From assembly GCF_964340395.1 (NCBI RefSeq), contig NC_135570.1, positions 3,495,998 through 3,559,997 on the forward strand: a stretch of 64,000 nucleotides of DNA, given 5' to 3'. Below the pieces are notes generated by a model that saw only the letters and a program-made list of their open reading frames with translations, was not told the DNA's origin and did not search any database. Both the position numbers and the translations under genes were made by a program. Below, one piece after another: positions 51,054 to 62,935 of the stretch (position 1 is the first letter of the stretch; each line of letters opens with the position of its first letter). This DNA comes from Glandiceps talaboti. Taxonomy: Eukaryota; Hemichordata; Enteropneusta; Spengelidae.

Positions 51054-51302
51054 GTATGTATGTATGTATGTATGTATGTATGTATGTATGTATGTATGTA
51101 TGTATGTATGTATGTATGTATGTGTGTATGTATGTATGTATGCATGAATGTATGTATGTATGTATGAATGTATGTATGTGTGTATGTGTGTATGTATGTA
51201 TGTATGTATGTATGTATGTATGTATGTATGCATGAATGTATGTATGTATGTATGTATGCATGTATGCATGTATGTATGTATGTATGTATGTATGTAAGTA
51301 TA
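51054..51302. repeat. (TATG)n tract at the left edge of copy 2
   Basis: About 250 bp of TATG with a few GTG and CATG variants. It directly precedes the duplicated block. Confidence 0.95.
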
Positions 51303-52195
51303 TTTGTAGCACTGTTCCTCGTGTTATTTTGAGTGACACAACTTAAGTCATCTACAATATTTCTTTGCAAGTTTGTCTACATCTTACTGCTATCACCTCA
51401 ATAATAGAATCAGTCAAATTAAAATGGCCCTCTCCCAGAAAACTATTTTTTTTTTAAATGGCGACACGTTTTACACCAAGTCTTTAAGTGGTTGACAGGT
51501 GTTATCGTTGAGGCACATTTTAACCCGAGGGTGTAATGCCTTCGGGCCGTTGTGAATGCTGGTCGGGTCACATATTTCCTCAGGAAACGTACATTTTGAA
51601 TATAACCTTGCTCAACATCTCCTCTATGGAGTACGGCCAGAGTGAAGTCTCTGGACCATAAGGTCCAATGTTCGTATCTCGGCCGATGCAGTAAGACAAA
51701 GTAACTTACATATGATAGAAAAGAAACTACACACATTAGGTAAGGTAAGATTTAGTATTGAAAGGTAGATGGATGCTAGTCAGCAACTGAGCAAAGTTGT
51801 CAGCACATTCCGGGAATTGGGCAGTTTCACCAATGTGATGTAATTGCATCTAGTATAAATAATTGAACCACAAAATATAAAAAATGTAATTAGTGCAAGA
51901 CGGACAGCACATGGAAAGAATGACTAATAAAATGGGAATGTAAAACCAAGCCCAGCGAGGTCATGGTGAAATAAAGGTACAACATGAGTACAGTAGAGTA
52001 CATAAAAATAACTGCGTGAAACCAGTTGAAAACTGTGGATACCAATAAAGCTAAGGCTGCATTCACAAATAATGGGCAGAGGGGGTCGGAGGAATCATGA
52101 CAAAATTAGATTTATTTTTCAATTCCCCCCCCCCCCTTTATAACCCAAAAAAATTCAGATCACCTCTCCACATGGTCAGAAATTTTCAAGCCCCC

Positions 52196-52363
52196 CCCCC
52201 ACACACACACACACATTTATTTTTATAACATATATATAGCCACACACATACACATGTGCACACATACATACATACATACATACATACATACATACATACA
52301 TACATACATACATACATGTACATACATACATACATACATACATACATACATACATACATACAT
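52196..52363. repeat. C-run, (CA)n and (CATA)n inside the Harbinger-like element
   Basis: About 25 CATA units after C and CA runs. Confidence 0.93.
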
Positions 52364-53221
52364 TGTCTCTAATGTAATTGTATGAACATGTTTACATTTG
52401 GAATCTCCAGATTTTACTCATTTGCACAGACTTTGACATTACTTGAGTGTATATTGAAGCTGAACACAGGGTAATTAATGTTATTTGTTTTTTTATACAG
52501 GAACTTGTGTATATACATGTTTTGCACCCTTTTTTGTTAAGAGGCTGTCAAATTTTGACATGATTTTTAGTTCTCCAGTTTCACTAATGTTTTTTGGTTG
52601 AACTGTGCTGAATTATTTTTTAAAGCCATACTCCTACCCTGTTAACAAATTTGCATTAATACTTTCCAATATTATTTTTGCATAGTGTTTTTAGAATTAA
52701 TGGATCTAGAGACAATTTGACTACTGTACAGTCTTTTTCAAACAGCATATACAAATTTGCATTCAAAATAAAAAAAAATACACGTAACCTTTTAAAATAG
52801 GGCAACTCTGTCCTTTAAGCCAAACACTGACAGTCTCGTATGTATTCCAAGCAAATAAATACACACCATGGTAGCTATGATGCAGATCCATGAAAATAAC
52901 AGGTAGAGACTAGACAAAATCATGTTGCTGAGGGGTTGTATTAAATATTGCCTTGTTTTTTTTATATAGTTTAAAATTTCATATATTGCATTGGTTTATT
53001 TTTTGGATATAAGAAAGTTTCACTCAATAGTACTACACAATGAGCTCTGCATCTCTAGACATTTTAGATGAGCCTAATTTGCAAAGACTATTAGTCCGTG
53101 TGGTTATTAGCCCTATGAAGGGTCTCAACAACAATCTTATTTGTAACTATGTATTTTGTATTAGTATCAAACCTGTTGATCCACCACCAACCAAATATCA
53201 GTGACAACCTGTTTAGGTTAA

Positions 53222-53385
53222 TATGGTCAGGTATTATATAAACATTTCTACCTATAGGGCTATCATAGTCATTGATAGGATCGGGAAAGGAAATGCTAGT
53301 TGCGTGAAAGTGCGAAAAAAATAGCACATTAAGAAGAGAATATGTTTGTACATGTATATGTATGTAAACACTTTTAATGACAGAG
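53222..53385 (+). repeat. Segment inside the Harbinger-like insertion shared with 34819-34990
   Basis: See its mate at 34819. It is either a nested older element or captured flank DNA. Confidence 0.75.
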
Positions 53386-54119
53386 CTTGATGTCCTTTGC
53401 TCAAAACTTTCAATAATCAATCAGGTACAAATAGATAACAAATAATTAAGGGATGGTGCAAATTTAACTTTTAAACGATTACACTATTTAATTTTTACAA
53501 AATTTATTTATATTTATACATTTTTTATTTACCAGTTTACATTCATTTTACAAATAAAAATTGTACGAAATGTCACAAGTACTTTCTGGCTGAAATCATA
53601 AAGGATTTTATATACATTGTTTTGGAAGAGTTTTATTTATCATTGTTATTTATTTATTTATCTATTTATTTATGTAGTTCAAGATAGTTCAAAACGTTTA
53701 TTTAAAAGATTAAAATTCACTTCAGGACAGTTCAACATGCCATCAGCCGATGTCGAGTATGATAAATAGTGCAATGCTTTGAAATTGTCCATAGACTGTC
53801 ATACTCATTTTGCAGTGATTTTGGGCTATCTATATTGTGCAGTATCTTCCTGTGGTCACTTTACAGTTGGTTTAATAGTTGTGATCAACAATGGGCGAGA
53901 AAAGCAACTCAACACACACTTAAGTTATTAAAAAGACATTGGGTATCTTTTCATCATTATTATATGTGCAAAATATTTTTAGGTCCCCCCAAAACAAACC
54001 ACCAAAATTTTTCAAGTCCCCCCCCCCTCCACCATCCTCCAAATCTTCAAGTCCACACCCCTTCAGTTCCTCCGATCCCCCCCCCTGCCCATTATTTGTG
54101 AATGTAGCCTAACGTCAAA

Positions 54120-54545
54120 ACTAGGTTGGCTTTTTCGGAGTTGAAAAAATCATCGGTTGAGCATCGGTATGCGTCTGTATCTGGGCGTTTGACTTCATGA
54201 AATTGACTTAAAGTTGCGTCTTGGATGGCAGGACGAGGGTAATAGATAGTAGGTAATAGATGGAGATCGGTTGGTTTGCTATATACTGTAGTTTCTTTCT
54301 TATTGTTTTGAATCACCATTTTCGTGTCTAGGAAGGAGACTTCTTCGTTACTCTATTCCAAATTGTATTGTAAATTTTAGAGTTAGGTTGATAGTGTTAC
54401 AGTAAGTATTCATGAAAGGTTGTTGTTGGTGGATACCATGGAGCCATATAAACCGCATGTAGTCAACAAATCGCTTCCATTTACAGGGCTGAACTGGGAA
54501 GTCGGCAAGAATGTGTTTGCCAACTTCCCCGTAGCTATATGGCTT
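54120..54545 (-). pseudogene. Penelope-like reverse transcriptase fragment (copy 2)
   Basis: Same fragment as at 37405-37830, carried by the block duplication and with the same frameshift. Its left end lies just inside the Harbinger-like insertion junction. Confidence 0.6.
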
Positions 54546-54554
54546 TGTCTTAGT

Positions 54555-54556
<2 letters not shown>

Positions 54557-54606
<50 letters not shown>
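54557..54606. repeat. (GATA)n microsatellite, copy 2
   Basis: About 12 units, shorter than the copy-1 tract. Confidence 0.95.
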
Positions 54607-54645
54607 TCAATAATGAATCACTTGTGCAATGATTACTACGATACT

Positions 54646-54651
54646 TTTATT
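54646..54651 (-). terminator. Polyadenylation signal of ZP gene C
   Basis: AATAAA on the minus strand at the position matching that of gene B. Confidence 0.55.
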
Positions 54652-55226
54652 ACTGTATAATAAGAATAGCATGAAATAAACAAGTTCCAAAATTCCGTAT
54701 TAACTCTAGTTTTACTATTTTGTTCCTTAAAATGAACCTAGTCTGCACCTCAGAAATAGAAATCTTAACACTTTTACTGTTATACTGTCTTCGAAACATT
54801 AAGCAATATTCTGATTAATACACCAAATTCATGTTATTTCCTACCAGCACTATACTTGAATTAACAGTATTAACTCAGCCAAGCTGAGAACTGACAGGTT
54901 CCATGAAAACAAGGTGTTGAACAAGCACATTTATGTAGGGATTTCAAAAGGCAAACTTTTGGGTGTTTCGAGCTACTTTGAGATTTTAGTTCGTGTATAC
55001 ATTCTTCCTTGAATCAAATCTTATCTATACCTATTTCTTCTCAACATTACAAGCTTACAATAGTAATTTAGTAAAGATTAAAAGTCAAAATATGAGAGTT
55101 GATCATCTTGCCAACGACCACCACCAAACGAAATGTAAAAACAATAAATTTGTGAAGGTAATCTTCACATGATGTTGTTCAACTATGCCTTGACTCTTTG
55201 TTGTCCAAGCCATGGGATTTGATTCT

Positions 55227-55242
55227 TTAACTTTTATTGCAT
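55227..55242 (-). CDS. ZP gene C exon 9 (RCNKS, stop TAA)
   Basis: Identical to B exon 9. Confidence 0.77.
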
Positions 55243-58200
55243 CTGTGAAAAAAGGAAGAAAACTCATGAATTATTTCGTTGATGAAGGGAGTGGGAAAGG
55301 ATTAAGAGAAAATTCAGAGCCGAAAGCAATTTTGGCAAGCAGAACTTATTTGACTTCGCCACTGAAACTCTAATTACAACCATGCCTGAAACCATAAATT
55401 TGTTACATTTTAGACTATTACAATGGGCTTCGTCCGTCCGTGCGTGCGTGCGTGCGTGCGTGTGTTTGTAATACGTCATATCTCTACCATCACTCTGTTC
55501 CGTGACATATGCAAATTTGACGAAAATGGTGGCCATATTTATTGTCCAAATCAGTTACTGTATATCACAGACACTTTCTAGTATTTGTTTGTTGCCAGTT
55601 TCTTTTAAATCATGTTTGTGGTGATATCAAGGAAAGTATATATACCAAACATTACTTGACCTTCAATTTCATTTAAATTTTGACCTTGACATTCAATTTC
55701 AATTTCATATAAACCATATCTAAAGAAAATACCCAACAAGTAATATATATACACATGCATTACCTTTTGTGCCCATAAAATAATTCACTAAACGACTGCC
55801 ATATTTGTAATGAACAGTCATTATTTACTGTATAACTCAAAACTGTATAACACAGAGACTCCAATCAAGTGCTTACAACATATTGTCAACTCTTACAACA
55901 TATTGTCAACTGTAAGCTCTCATTTACGACCTTCACCATTGACCCTGACTTTGACCTCTAGGATTATGTTAACATAATTAAGCCATTTCTTGCATATCAC
56001 TGCCACATTGTTGCCACCAATTATTTTTAAATCATGCCACCATTGTCACACAGTTATAAAAGCATTTGAGGAGATGTGCGTTCTACGATGACTTGTCAAA
56101 TTTAGAAATACCAAATATTGATATGTTAGCACCCCTGAAAATTTGATATGTTAGCAAGAATAAAATCACATGTGATTTAACAAGTCAGGTAATATGCTGT
56201 AAATTGCCGAAATGTCGCTTGTGAAAGTAGAGATTGTGAGGAAAGCCTACCTCTCTCCGGGAGAAGTGAATGGCCCATGGGATATAATGGTTTCGGTTTC
56301 TTCGCTCATTATATCTGAAACATCCCTTCGATATTCCGAACTGCCGTTACAGTCCTACGGATAGCGAATAACACAATATGAATGTTTCACATACGAAAAC
56401 ATTTTTTTTTCAACCCGTACCTAAAATTCTAAAAGAAAGTTTACACATACCCAAGTATGTGTATTATATGCATCATATGTCTAGCCGAAAATAAATGCAG
56501 AATGTTGTGAATTTATAAAAAGAATAACGTAATGCGATAATGTCCAATTCCCATCTCCTTGTTTTCGCCATTAATTGCGTATTTACAAATGTGTCATTCA
56601 GAATTACAGCTACTTGAATGTAACTAACATACGTATTGTTGTTAACACCTACAATGCCTTACACCAAAGCACATTACTACTCCAGGAAGAGGAATAAAAA
56701 AACATGTATCAGGTAATGTGATCTGATACTTTCACTACTTTCTGTGTGTCAATTATCAAACATTGATGTACATAGCGTTATCTATAACATGTTCGATTCT
56801 AATACAATCACAACGTCAATTATATTTCGATTTTTATATTAATCACTGATAGAATGTAAACATACCGTGCTACACAGTGATCCAGCTTGCCCTTTCTGGC
56901 ATAAATCAACAACACAATGGACATACAGTTCAACATCTTCTTCAGGTAAAATACCCCAGTTAACAAGCTCATAGATACCCATACTATAGCGTTTCTCAGA
57001 GTCACTGTCAGCAGCGATTTCGGACACGTGATCACTTACTGGGCAACTGAAAGATGCATTTGACATTTTATGTATCCGTGTTTCATCGTTTGCTATCTAG
57101 TCACTCACCGTACATTGTTTTGTTTACTTAAATAGAAAGTAAAAAAGAATACAACTAATTCCACAATTACAGTATATGGTGCGACTTACTGAAGTTGGCC
57201 ATTTTTATTGAAAATAATTCCCATCGTCTTCTTTCTCATTGCTTAAATAATGTTGCGAGAATTTGACCTTACTTGCATGATAAAACTGAAAGGTTTCGTC
57301 ATTCATAATAAACTGACATTAAGTCAACTCTATAATATGTAGTGAATTAGGTTAATAGATCAGCTTCATTCTATAAAACGTGACTGCGAACTTACTTTGA
57401 CGAGACCAGAAGGACTTGAAAAGTGTTGCTAACTCCTGGGCCTGAACTGTCTGATAAGACGCAACTTTTTATACCCTCTGCCACCATGTTATCTTCGTTG
57501 TCAACACTGATACCAAAATATACCAAGCTGCCATCACAGACTTCAACGGGAAAGTCTGTATTAGGGTCTAAGATAGTAGTGAAGCTCTCATCTCTGTACA
57601 GTGTTGCTTCTACACTGAAGGTACCAAAGCCAAGGAAGTGAGCGAGGAGATGACTGAAAATATAACAAAATATCACATATCGCTGTTACAAAAGTTGAAT
57701 CCATGTAGCGACACACCAATATCATAGTGTCATTTCGTTACCTAATTCATGTTTGTATAATAATCCCAAATCTTCTTTATATATGCAATAAAGTCTTTAT
57801 ATTTAAACTACCCATCTACATGGTAGGAATAAAATGAGTCAGAAAGGTAGATCTCTCAAGACCGCAATGAAAGGATTTCTTTGCAAATAATATACTTAAA
57901 ACTCTGTTGTTGTCTAGATGTAAGAATTCAAATTAAAACATAAATACTTTAATCACACCATTTATGCGCAAGCGATATCAAACATAAAATTTTGACAATA
58001 GCATGACTGTAAAATAATTTCAATTTTATACAATAATGCTGTGAAATTTTAAATGCATTTAAAAATGTATGTAGAGTCATGATGGTCGATTGGTTAGAGT
58101 GACTGGCTTTGAATCTGCAGGTTGCATGCAGATTCAAGCCCCGTCGCTGCCGTTTGTTTCTGAATGGCTGAAGTCCTTGAGCAATATCAGTCAGCCCGCT

Positions 58201-60714
58201 GTATAATTGGGGACCTGGTAGAATAGAGGTTGCAATGTGAATGCTTTAAACCTATGGGCTTATAGGGGCGGCAATGGATCGTATGCTCCCCAAGGAGTTG
58301 AGGAAGTAAAGGGCCGCTGTGTAACTATAGATCTGTGCTAGGGGTATTAATTGTAAAGTGCTTTGAGCACAGAGTGAAAATGCTATATAAAAACCAACAT
58401 TATCATTATTAAATAATGTACCAATACTGAAACCTATCCCGATTATTCGTTGTCTGACTGAAGACTACTATTGAAATCAGGTCAAAGATTGTCATTTCTT
58501 GTTTACCTATATCGCCTTTGAATGTAATGACGTCATTCGTTTGTTTGTTACAATGCAAACATCCAGCAATGATATGAAGCTAGAAGTATTTATTTACAAC
58601 TTCTTTTTCACAGTAGCAGATGTAGTGCGTGTAGTGTAGAATCAATTACCACAAACCTGTAACTTACCAAGGATTTGCGATAATTTTAACTTTAACATCA
58701 TACACCAGTGGATAAACGCATGTTATTTCAAATAATTCTGAACCACTTTCTCTGTACACTATGTTATTGTAGCTGATATTCACGGCAGTTTCCTCCTATA
58801 CAAGACATCAGATACAAGACATATTATTATTGATAAATACCAATAATATCATAGATACGAAGTCATATTTGACCATTGTCTTTCCACCCAGGGTAAAGCT
58901 TGAACAGAGGATGTGTAAATGTGGTAAGTATGAGACGAAGTTCCACCTTTGACTTAAGTTACCCCTGGTGATCTCTCCCCTATAGGCTGCAGACAGTCAA
59001 AAGTGTTACTACGTCTCGTACTACCTCTGAACAGCGATGATGGTTAGGTGGGTTACAGGTTGAGCAAAGGTGGTTAATTTAGACTTGTCGTGTAGTGATG
59101 GGCAAATTGTACTTTGAAACTCTTCGAAATGTTTGGATAACTCTACTTATAAGATCACATTGTCAATATTTAGCTAGGAATCTATACTTTTGCATTCCAG
59201 AAGAAAGCACCGCTTTTCAGAGAGCGGAAAGCACCGCTTTTCAGAGAGCGGTGTTGTGGATCGTTTAATAATTAGGTTGTTAATTAGTTAATTAGTTGAT
59301 TACTTATTTTACTGATAATACTCTTAGAATGACAAAGGGTTTAATTTTTCATTTCTTACCACAATGGTAGTTCCACAATCGTAGAGATTTGTTGTAATCA
59401 CAAAATTGTCATCATCTACTGATCCCGTGCACTTTTCACTCAATTGTAATCCAGCTACATTATCGCTATCAAGTCCGTACTCGTCCAAAAGAGTGTCCAT
59501 CGGAAGAGCAAATGTCATGCTACTGCCATCACATGTGACAGCGTCGCTATCTGATGAAAAAATACAGTTAGACTATCAATATATTGATATTACCCTCCTT
59601 CACCAAGAACAACATCCGGTATCAAACATCCTAATTTATGACAACACATCCGCTAACTCTTCGAAATCTCGACACAAACCATAGACCCCGAAGGGTCTAG
59701 GCACAAACATACTCCTATGTCAAATTGTATGGTTGAAATTGTTGCTAAGTGACACATAAATTGCAAAATTTTAGGACTATGTAAATTTAATCAAATATCA
59801 TTTTAATACACAAACTATAATAATAAAACAACTGATGGCTGTCAAGTTATTTGAAAAGGTATCTTTGTCATAAAGTAATTTATTTAAAGTAGGTATGATA
59901 AAGGATTTAAAGGTGTTATTTATTAAAATGGTTTCTAGTCGTTGGTAGATGGAAAATGGATCAAGACATGTAAAATATGTAAATCATAATATGTATGTAA
60001 ACGGCGTATCTAAATGAATACAATTCTATTTTGCAGGTTGTTATTTAGTAAATTTCTAAAATTAAAACGATTCAATTCTGTAATGCTTTTGGACCAATTT
60101 AAAGACAAACATATGTTTGCTAAGAGAATCGAGCCTAAAGACTGAATTACTGTGTATCAGTGTATCAGATGAGTCTGTTATCTGATTAACATTGTTCAGA
60201 GCAAGGACTTCCTTTCTGTGTACTGGATCCCAAAACTATAAAAGAGTTATCTATCGCATATAAGTTTGGGATGATGATACTATGTCTGAATAATGAACTA
60301 TTAAAGGTTGGATGGCCAAATCATTGGTTTACACGTTTTGTCCAAAATATGACATGTCAAAAAAAATGACACCATAAAACATACCATCTTCCCTCTTTCG
60401 AACCATTTCATGTTTCTGACAATGTAATGAAAAAAATAACAATCTATGGTTAAAAGTGATTAAGTGATTATGTTAATATAATGGTGAATAACAAATTAGA
60501 ATAAACAAAGACAAGCTAACATACATACATACATACATACATACATACATACATACATACATACATACATACATACATACATACATACATACATGATTGT
60601 AATAGTGTAGAAGTTAGACATATATAGGTTTAAGCAACCTAGGTAAATATAATCACTTACTTCTTGATTGCCATTCCAGGTTTCCACGTAAGCAACCGTA
60701 TTTTCAGAGAAACG
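55227..60714 (-). CDS. Secreted ZP-domain protein, gene C, exons 2-9 (5' end beyond window)
   Basis: Near-duplicate of gene B shifted right by about 16.7 kb. Exons: 60714-60661, 60415-60385, 59550-59360, 58795-58668, 57653-57396, 57046-56866, 56354-56251, 55242-55227; 963 bp, in phase throughout. The signal-peptide exon is not in the window; by the B spacing it would lie near 65.4 kb. Coding differences from B: Arg to Ser and Lys to Asn in exon 4; Ser to Lys plus loss of one Asp codon in exon 5; Glu to Asp in exon 6; one silent change in exon 8. No disabling change is seen, so it reads as an intact gene rather than a pseudogene. All domain features are as in B. Confidence 0.87.
56251..56354 (-). 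CDS. ZP gene C exon 8 (dibasic site and GPF motif)
   Basis: One silent change (Gly codon) from B. Confidence 0.85.
56866..57046 (-). CDS. ZP gene C exon 7 (ZP-C)
   Basis: No coding difference from B was found by reading. Confidence 0.9.
57396..57653 (-). CDS. ZP gene C exon 6 (ZP-C core)
   Basis: One base differs from B, giving DPNTDF as in gene A. Confidence 0.92.
58074..58410 (+). mobile_element. tRNA-headed SINE (copy 2), antisense in intron 5 of ZP gene C
   Basis: Same element as at 41371, inherited with the block. The B-box has one change (GATTCAAGCCC). Confidence 0.72.
58668..58795 (-). CDS. ZP gene C exon 5 (ZP-N end)
   Basis: 128 bp, one codon shorter than in A and B; reads LVYDVKVKIIANP. 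The phase-2 donor is kept. Confidence 0.9.
59203..59250 (+). repeat. 24-bp tandem duplication in ZP gene C intron 4
   Basis: A 24-bp unit starting GAAAGCACCGCTTTTC occurs twice here and once in B (42501-42524). Confidence 0.9.
59360..59550 (-). CDS. ZP gene C exon 4 (ZP-N, first part)
   Basis: As B exon 4 with two replacement changes (GSSMTF and TTNLYD). Confidence 0.9.
60385..60415 (-). CDS. ZP gene C exon 3 (31-bp microexon)
   Basis: Identical to the B microexon, with splice sites intact. Confidence 0.72.
60520..60594. repeat. (CATA)n microsatellite in intron 2 of ZP gene C
   Basis: About 18 units, without the interruption seen in B. Confidence 0.95.
60661..60714 (-). CDS. ZP gene C exon 2
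   Basis: Identical to B exon 2, with acceptor and donor intact. Confidence 0.8.
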
Positions 60715-62873
60715 CTGTGCGAAGGAACAATTGTGAATCGATGTGGGGTTAATTATTCAATTATGTAAAACTACACACAATTCTTTGCAAGTATTATAAG
60801 GGAGTGTTCATTATACTTGGGATGGGGAGGGGCAGAGGATTTCCAGTTGTGTCATGAATTTTTCAAAAGGAAATATATGGGACCCACATACATTTTTATT
60901 TTTTTACAGGGGAGATACATTACAAAACAAACGACCGATACTCTTATTATAAACCTGAATGCAATACAAAACTACCACCAACCCTTCCGTTTATTAAAAG
61001 AGCTTTAGTTTGAGGTTAGCAGAGGTTTAATGTTGCTGTGTTGGATATTGTGCAACGAAAATTGAAATATTACATGTACAATCAATAATTGTGATACAAA
61101 TTGGTTGTTTCTCACCCTCTGACATAAATTTAGAAGATTGATTACAGCTTCTAAAAAAAAGGTGTCTGGGGACGCTAATATTAAGTTTTGAAATAAAAGT
61201 TTATCATATCATATACCCAGGCATTGACCGCGGCCAATCCATGGGCACATGTGCATAAGCCAACTAACTTTCTATGTTGTCCGTGTAAGCTAACAAGTTA
61301 CTAATAGAAGTCAATGTGAAATAGAAAATGAACAATGTATTATCGGGATGAAAATGTGTATATTGTGATATTGATTATTCTGATAGCCAACTTAACTGTA
61401 TACCGATTGACTGTTTCGATTGGCCAAATCAAACACTGTTATAACTTACTACTGCTCTGATCAAACGTCGATCCTTTCCCGTGTTATTACAACATATTTT
61501 GTTTCTACTTTAGACACTTTATTGTGAAAGAAACAAATGGCAGCTATTTGTAAAAGAAATATACGTTTAAAATGGTTGTTTTGGGGTCAAAAAATGCCTT
61601 CCACTTCTGAGAAATATGAATTTTAGAGCGTCACGTATAATTGCGAATATGTGCCGTGTTATTATTGATTGCATCATTTATATGTACGTGTAGGGTCATA
61701 GTGTATGTAAGAGAAATGTGTGCAGTCTTAAATTTGCTTGTTCGTTTTCCAAAACCCACTATACCTCACATATGTCAATTGTTCTTGATTCTATAAGGAT
61801 TGAATTACATTTATCCGAGGCTACTAGGACTTGGTCATTTTGAGTAAAGAACTGTCAATATGAATTCTAAAATGCACATTAGATAGGTCGTCATTTCTAC
61901 AACAATCTAGTCTTCTTATTGAAGACCATGCGATAAATGTAATGTGCTATCAACTGTCAGTGTCTTTTTTTAAAATCTATGAGTTTGCTTTCTACTTTTT
62001 AAATTTTGTGACAACGGTTTTATTTGACTAAAGGTGTATGACAATGTACTTTTTATCATTGTTTAACAAGTCAACCACCATATAGAGTTTCCACTACATT
62101 AGGAACAATCACAGGAGCAAAGTGTTTTCTGCATCCCATGGTAATACCACAATACATGTTGGCATGGTGAATTTCGTCTAACCCATTATAAGTGAACATT
62201 TGCTTATCATTGAACGCATACGAAGTAGTATATTCTGGGATGTGTTCTGTTTGTGAAATCCATGGTGGGATGTTTATGTACCATTATAATGGTATCATTT
62301 ATTTCAATATTCACATGTACGTGTAAGGGGAAGAGTGTGTGTGTTTTAGGGGTGATGTGTGTGATCTGTATTTATTTTTGTATTTTCTAATGATTTCAAG
62401 AGGACGAAAATTCACCATAATCGACATACATAAGAGGTGTTGTGCTGGTCAGAAACTGTAGTTACACAACGATTTCAGTAAAGATATTTTACTAATACTT
62501 GGATGGCTTTAGTGTCCAGTATTAGACTAAATGCATAAATGTAAATAAGACAATGAACATGGGAACATTCTAATTTACATGAATGAGATTATCCATGTCA
62601 TATATAACATTAAGTCAATCATGAACATACTCTTGTGTTTAATTTTCCATCATAATAAATCCATGCGTTTAAAGTTTACATTTCAATTTTGTCTTATGAA
62701 GTTTTTTTGTCTCATGTAAATGTATAAGAGGACTGTTTTATAAAATATTCTGTGGTAAAAGGTTTTGTGTAATGAAAGGTGGAATATGATAGTGGAATAT
62801 GAAACATTTCCTGAATGACAGTGTTTTCTCTAAAGCAATAGTTTACGAAAATGTGGTAAATGGAATGATGGCG

Positions 62874-62875
62874 GT

Positions 62876-62907
<32 letters not shown>

Positions 62908-62935
62908 GTGGTGGTGGCGGTGGTGGTGGTGGTTT
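62874..62935. repeat. (GTT)n/(GGT)n triplet repeat in intron 1 of ZP gene C
   Basis: Shorter version of the 46180 tract, with GTC and GGC variants. The rest of 60715-64000 is intron sequence matching copy 1. Confidence 0.93.

Larger units (their letters stand above)
52055..54109. mobile_element. 2.05-kb Harbinger-like non-autonomous DNA transposon in the copy-2 flank
   Basis: Terminal inverted repeats of about 40 bp begin GGCTGCATTCACAAATAATG at the left and GGCTACATTCACAAATAATG at the right (reverse complement). A 3-bp TAA lies on both sides (52052-52054 and 54110-54112). Copy 1 has the uninterrupted site near 37393. TIRs starting GG and a TAA/TTA target duplication are the hallmarks of PIF/Harbinger elements. 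No transposase is recognised inside. It contains C-runs near each end, a (CATA)n tract and a 165-bp segment also found at 34819-34990. Confidence 0.75.

Noticed and set aside
51443-51736. 97-codon minus-strand frame with its mate at 35290-35530
   Set aside because: The reading frame is not kept between the two copies (different frames are open) and no domain is recognised; treated as duplicated non-coding flank.
53091-53420. 109-codon frame inside the Harbinger-like element
   Set aside because: No transposase motif is seen, and the part shared with 34.8 kb is not open there over the same length.
55227-60714. Gene C as a pseudogene
   Set aside because: All splice sites and the frame are intact; the only indel removes one whole codon.
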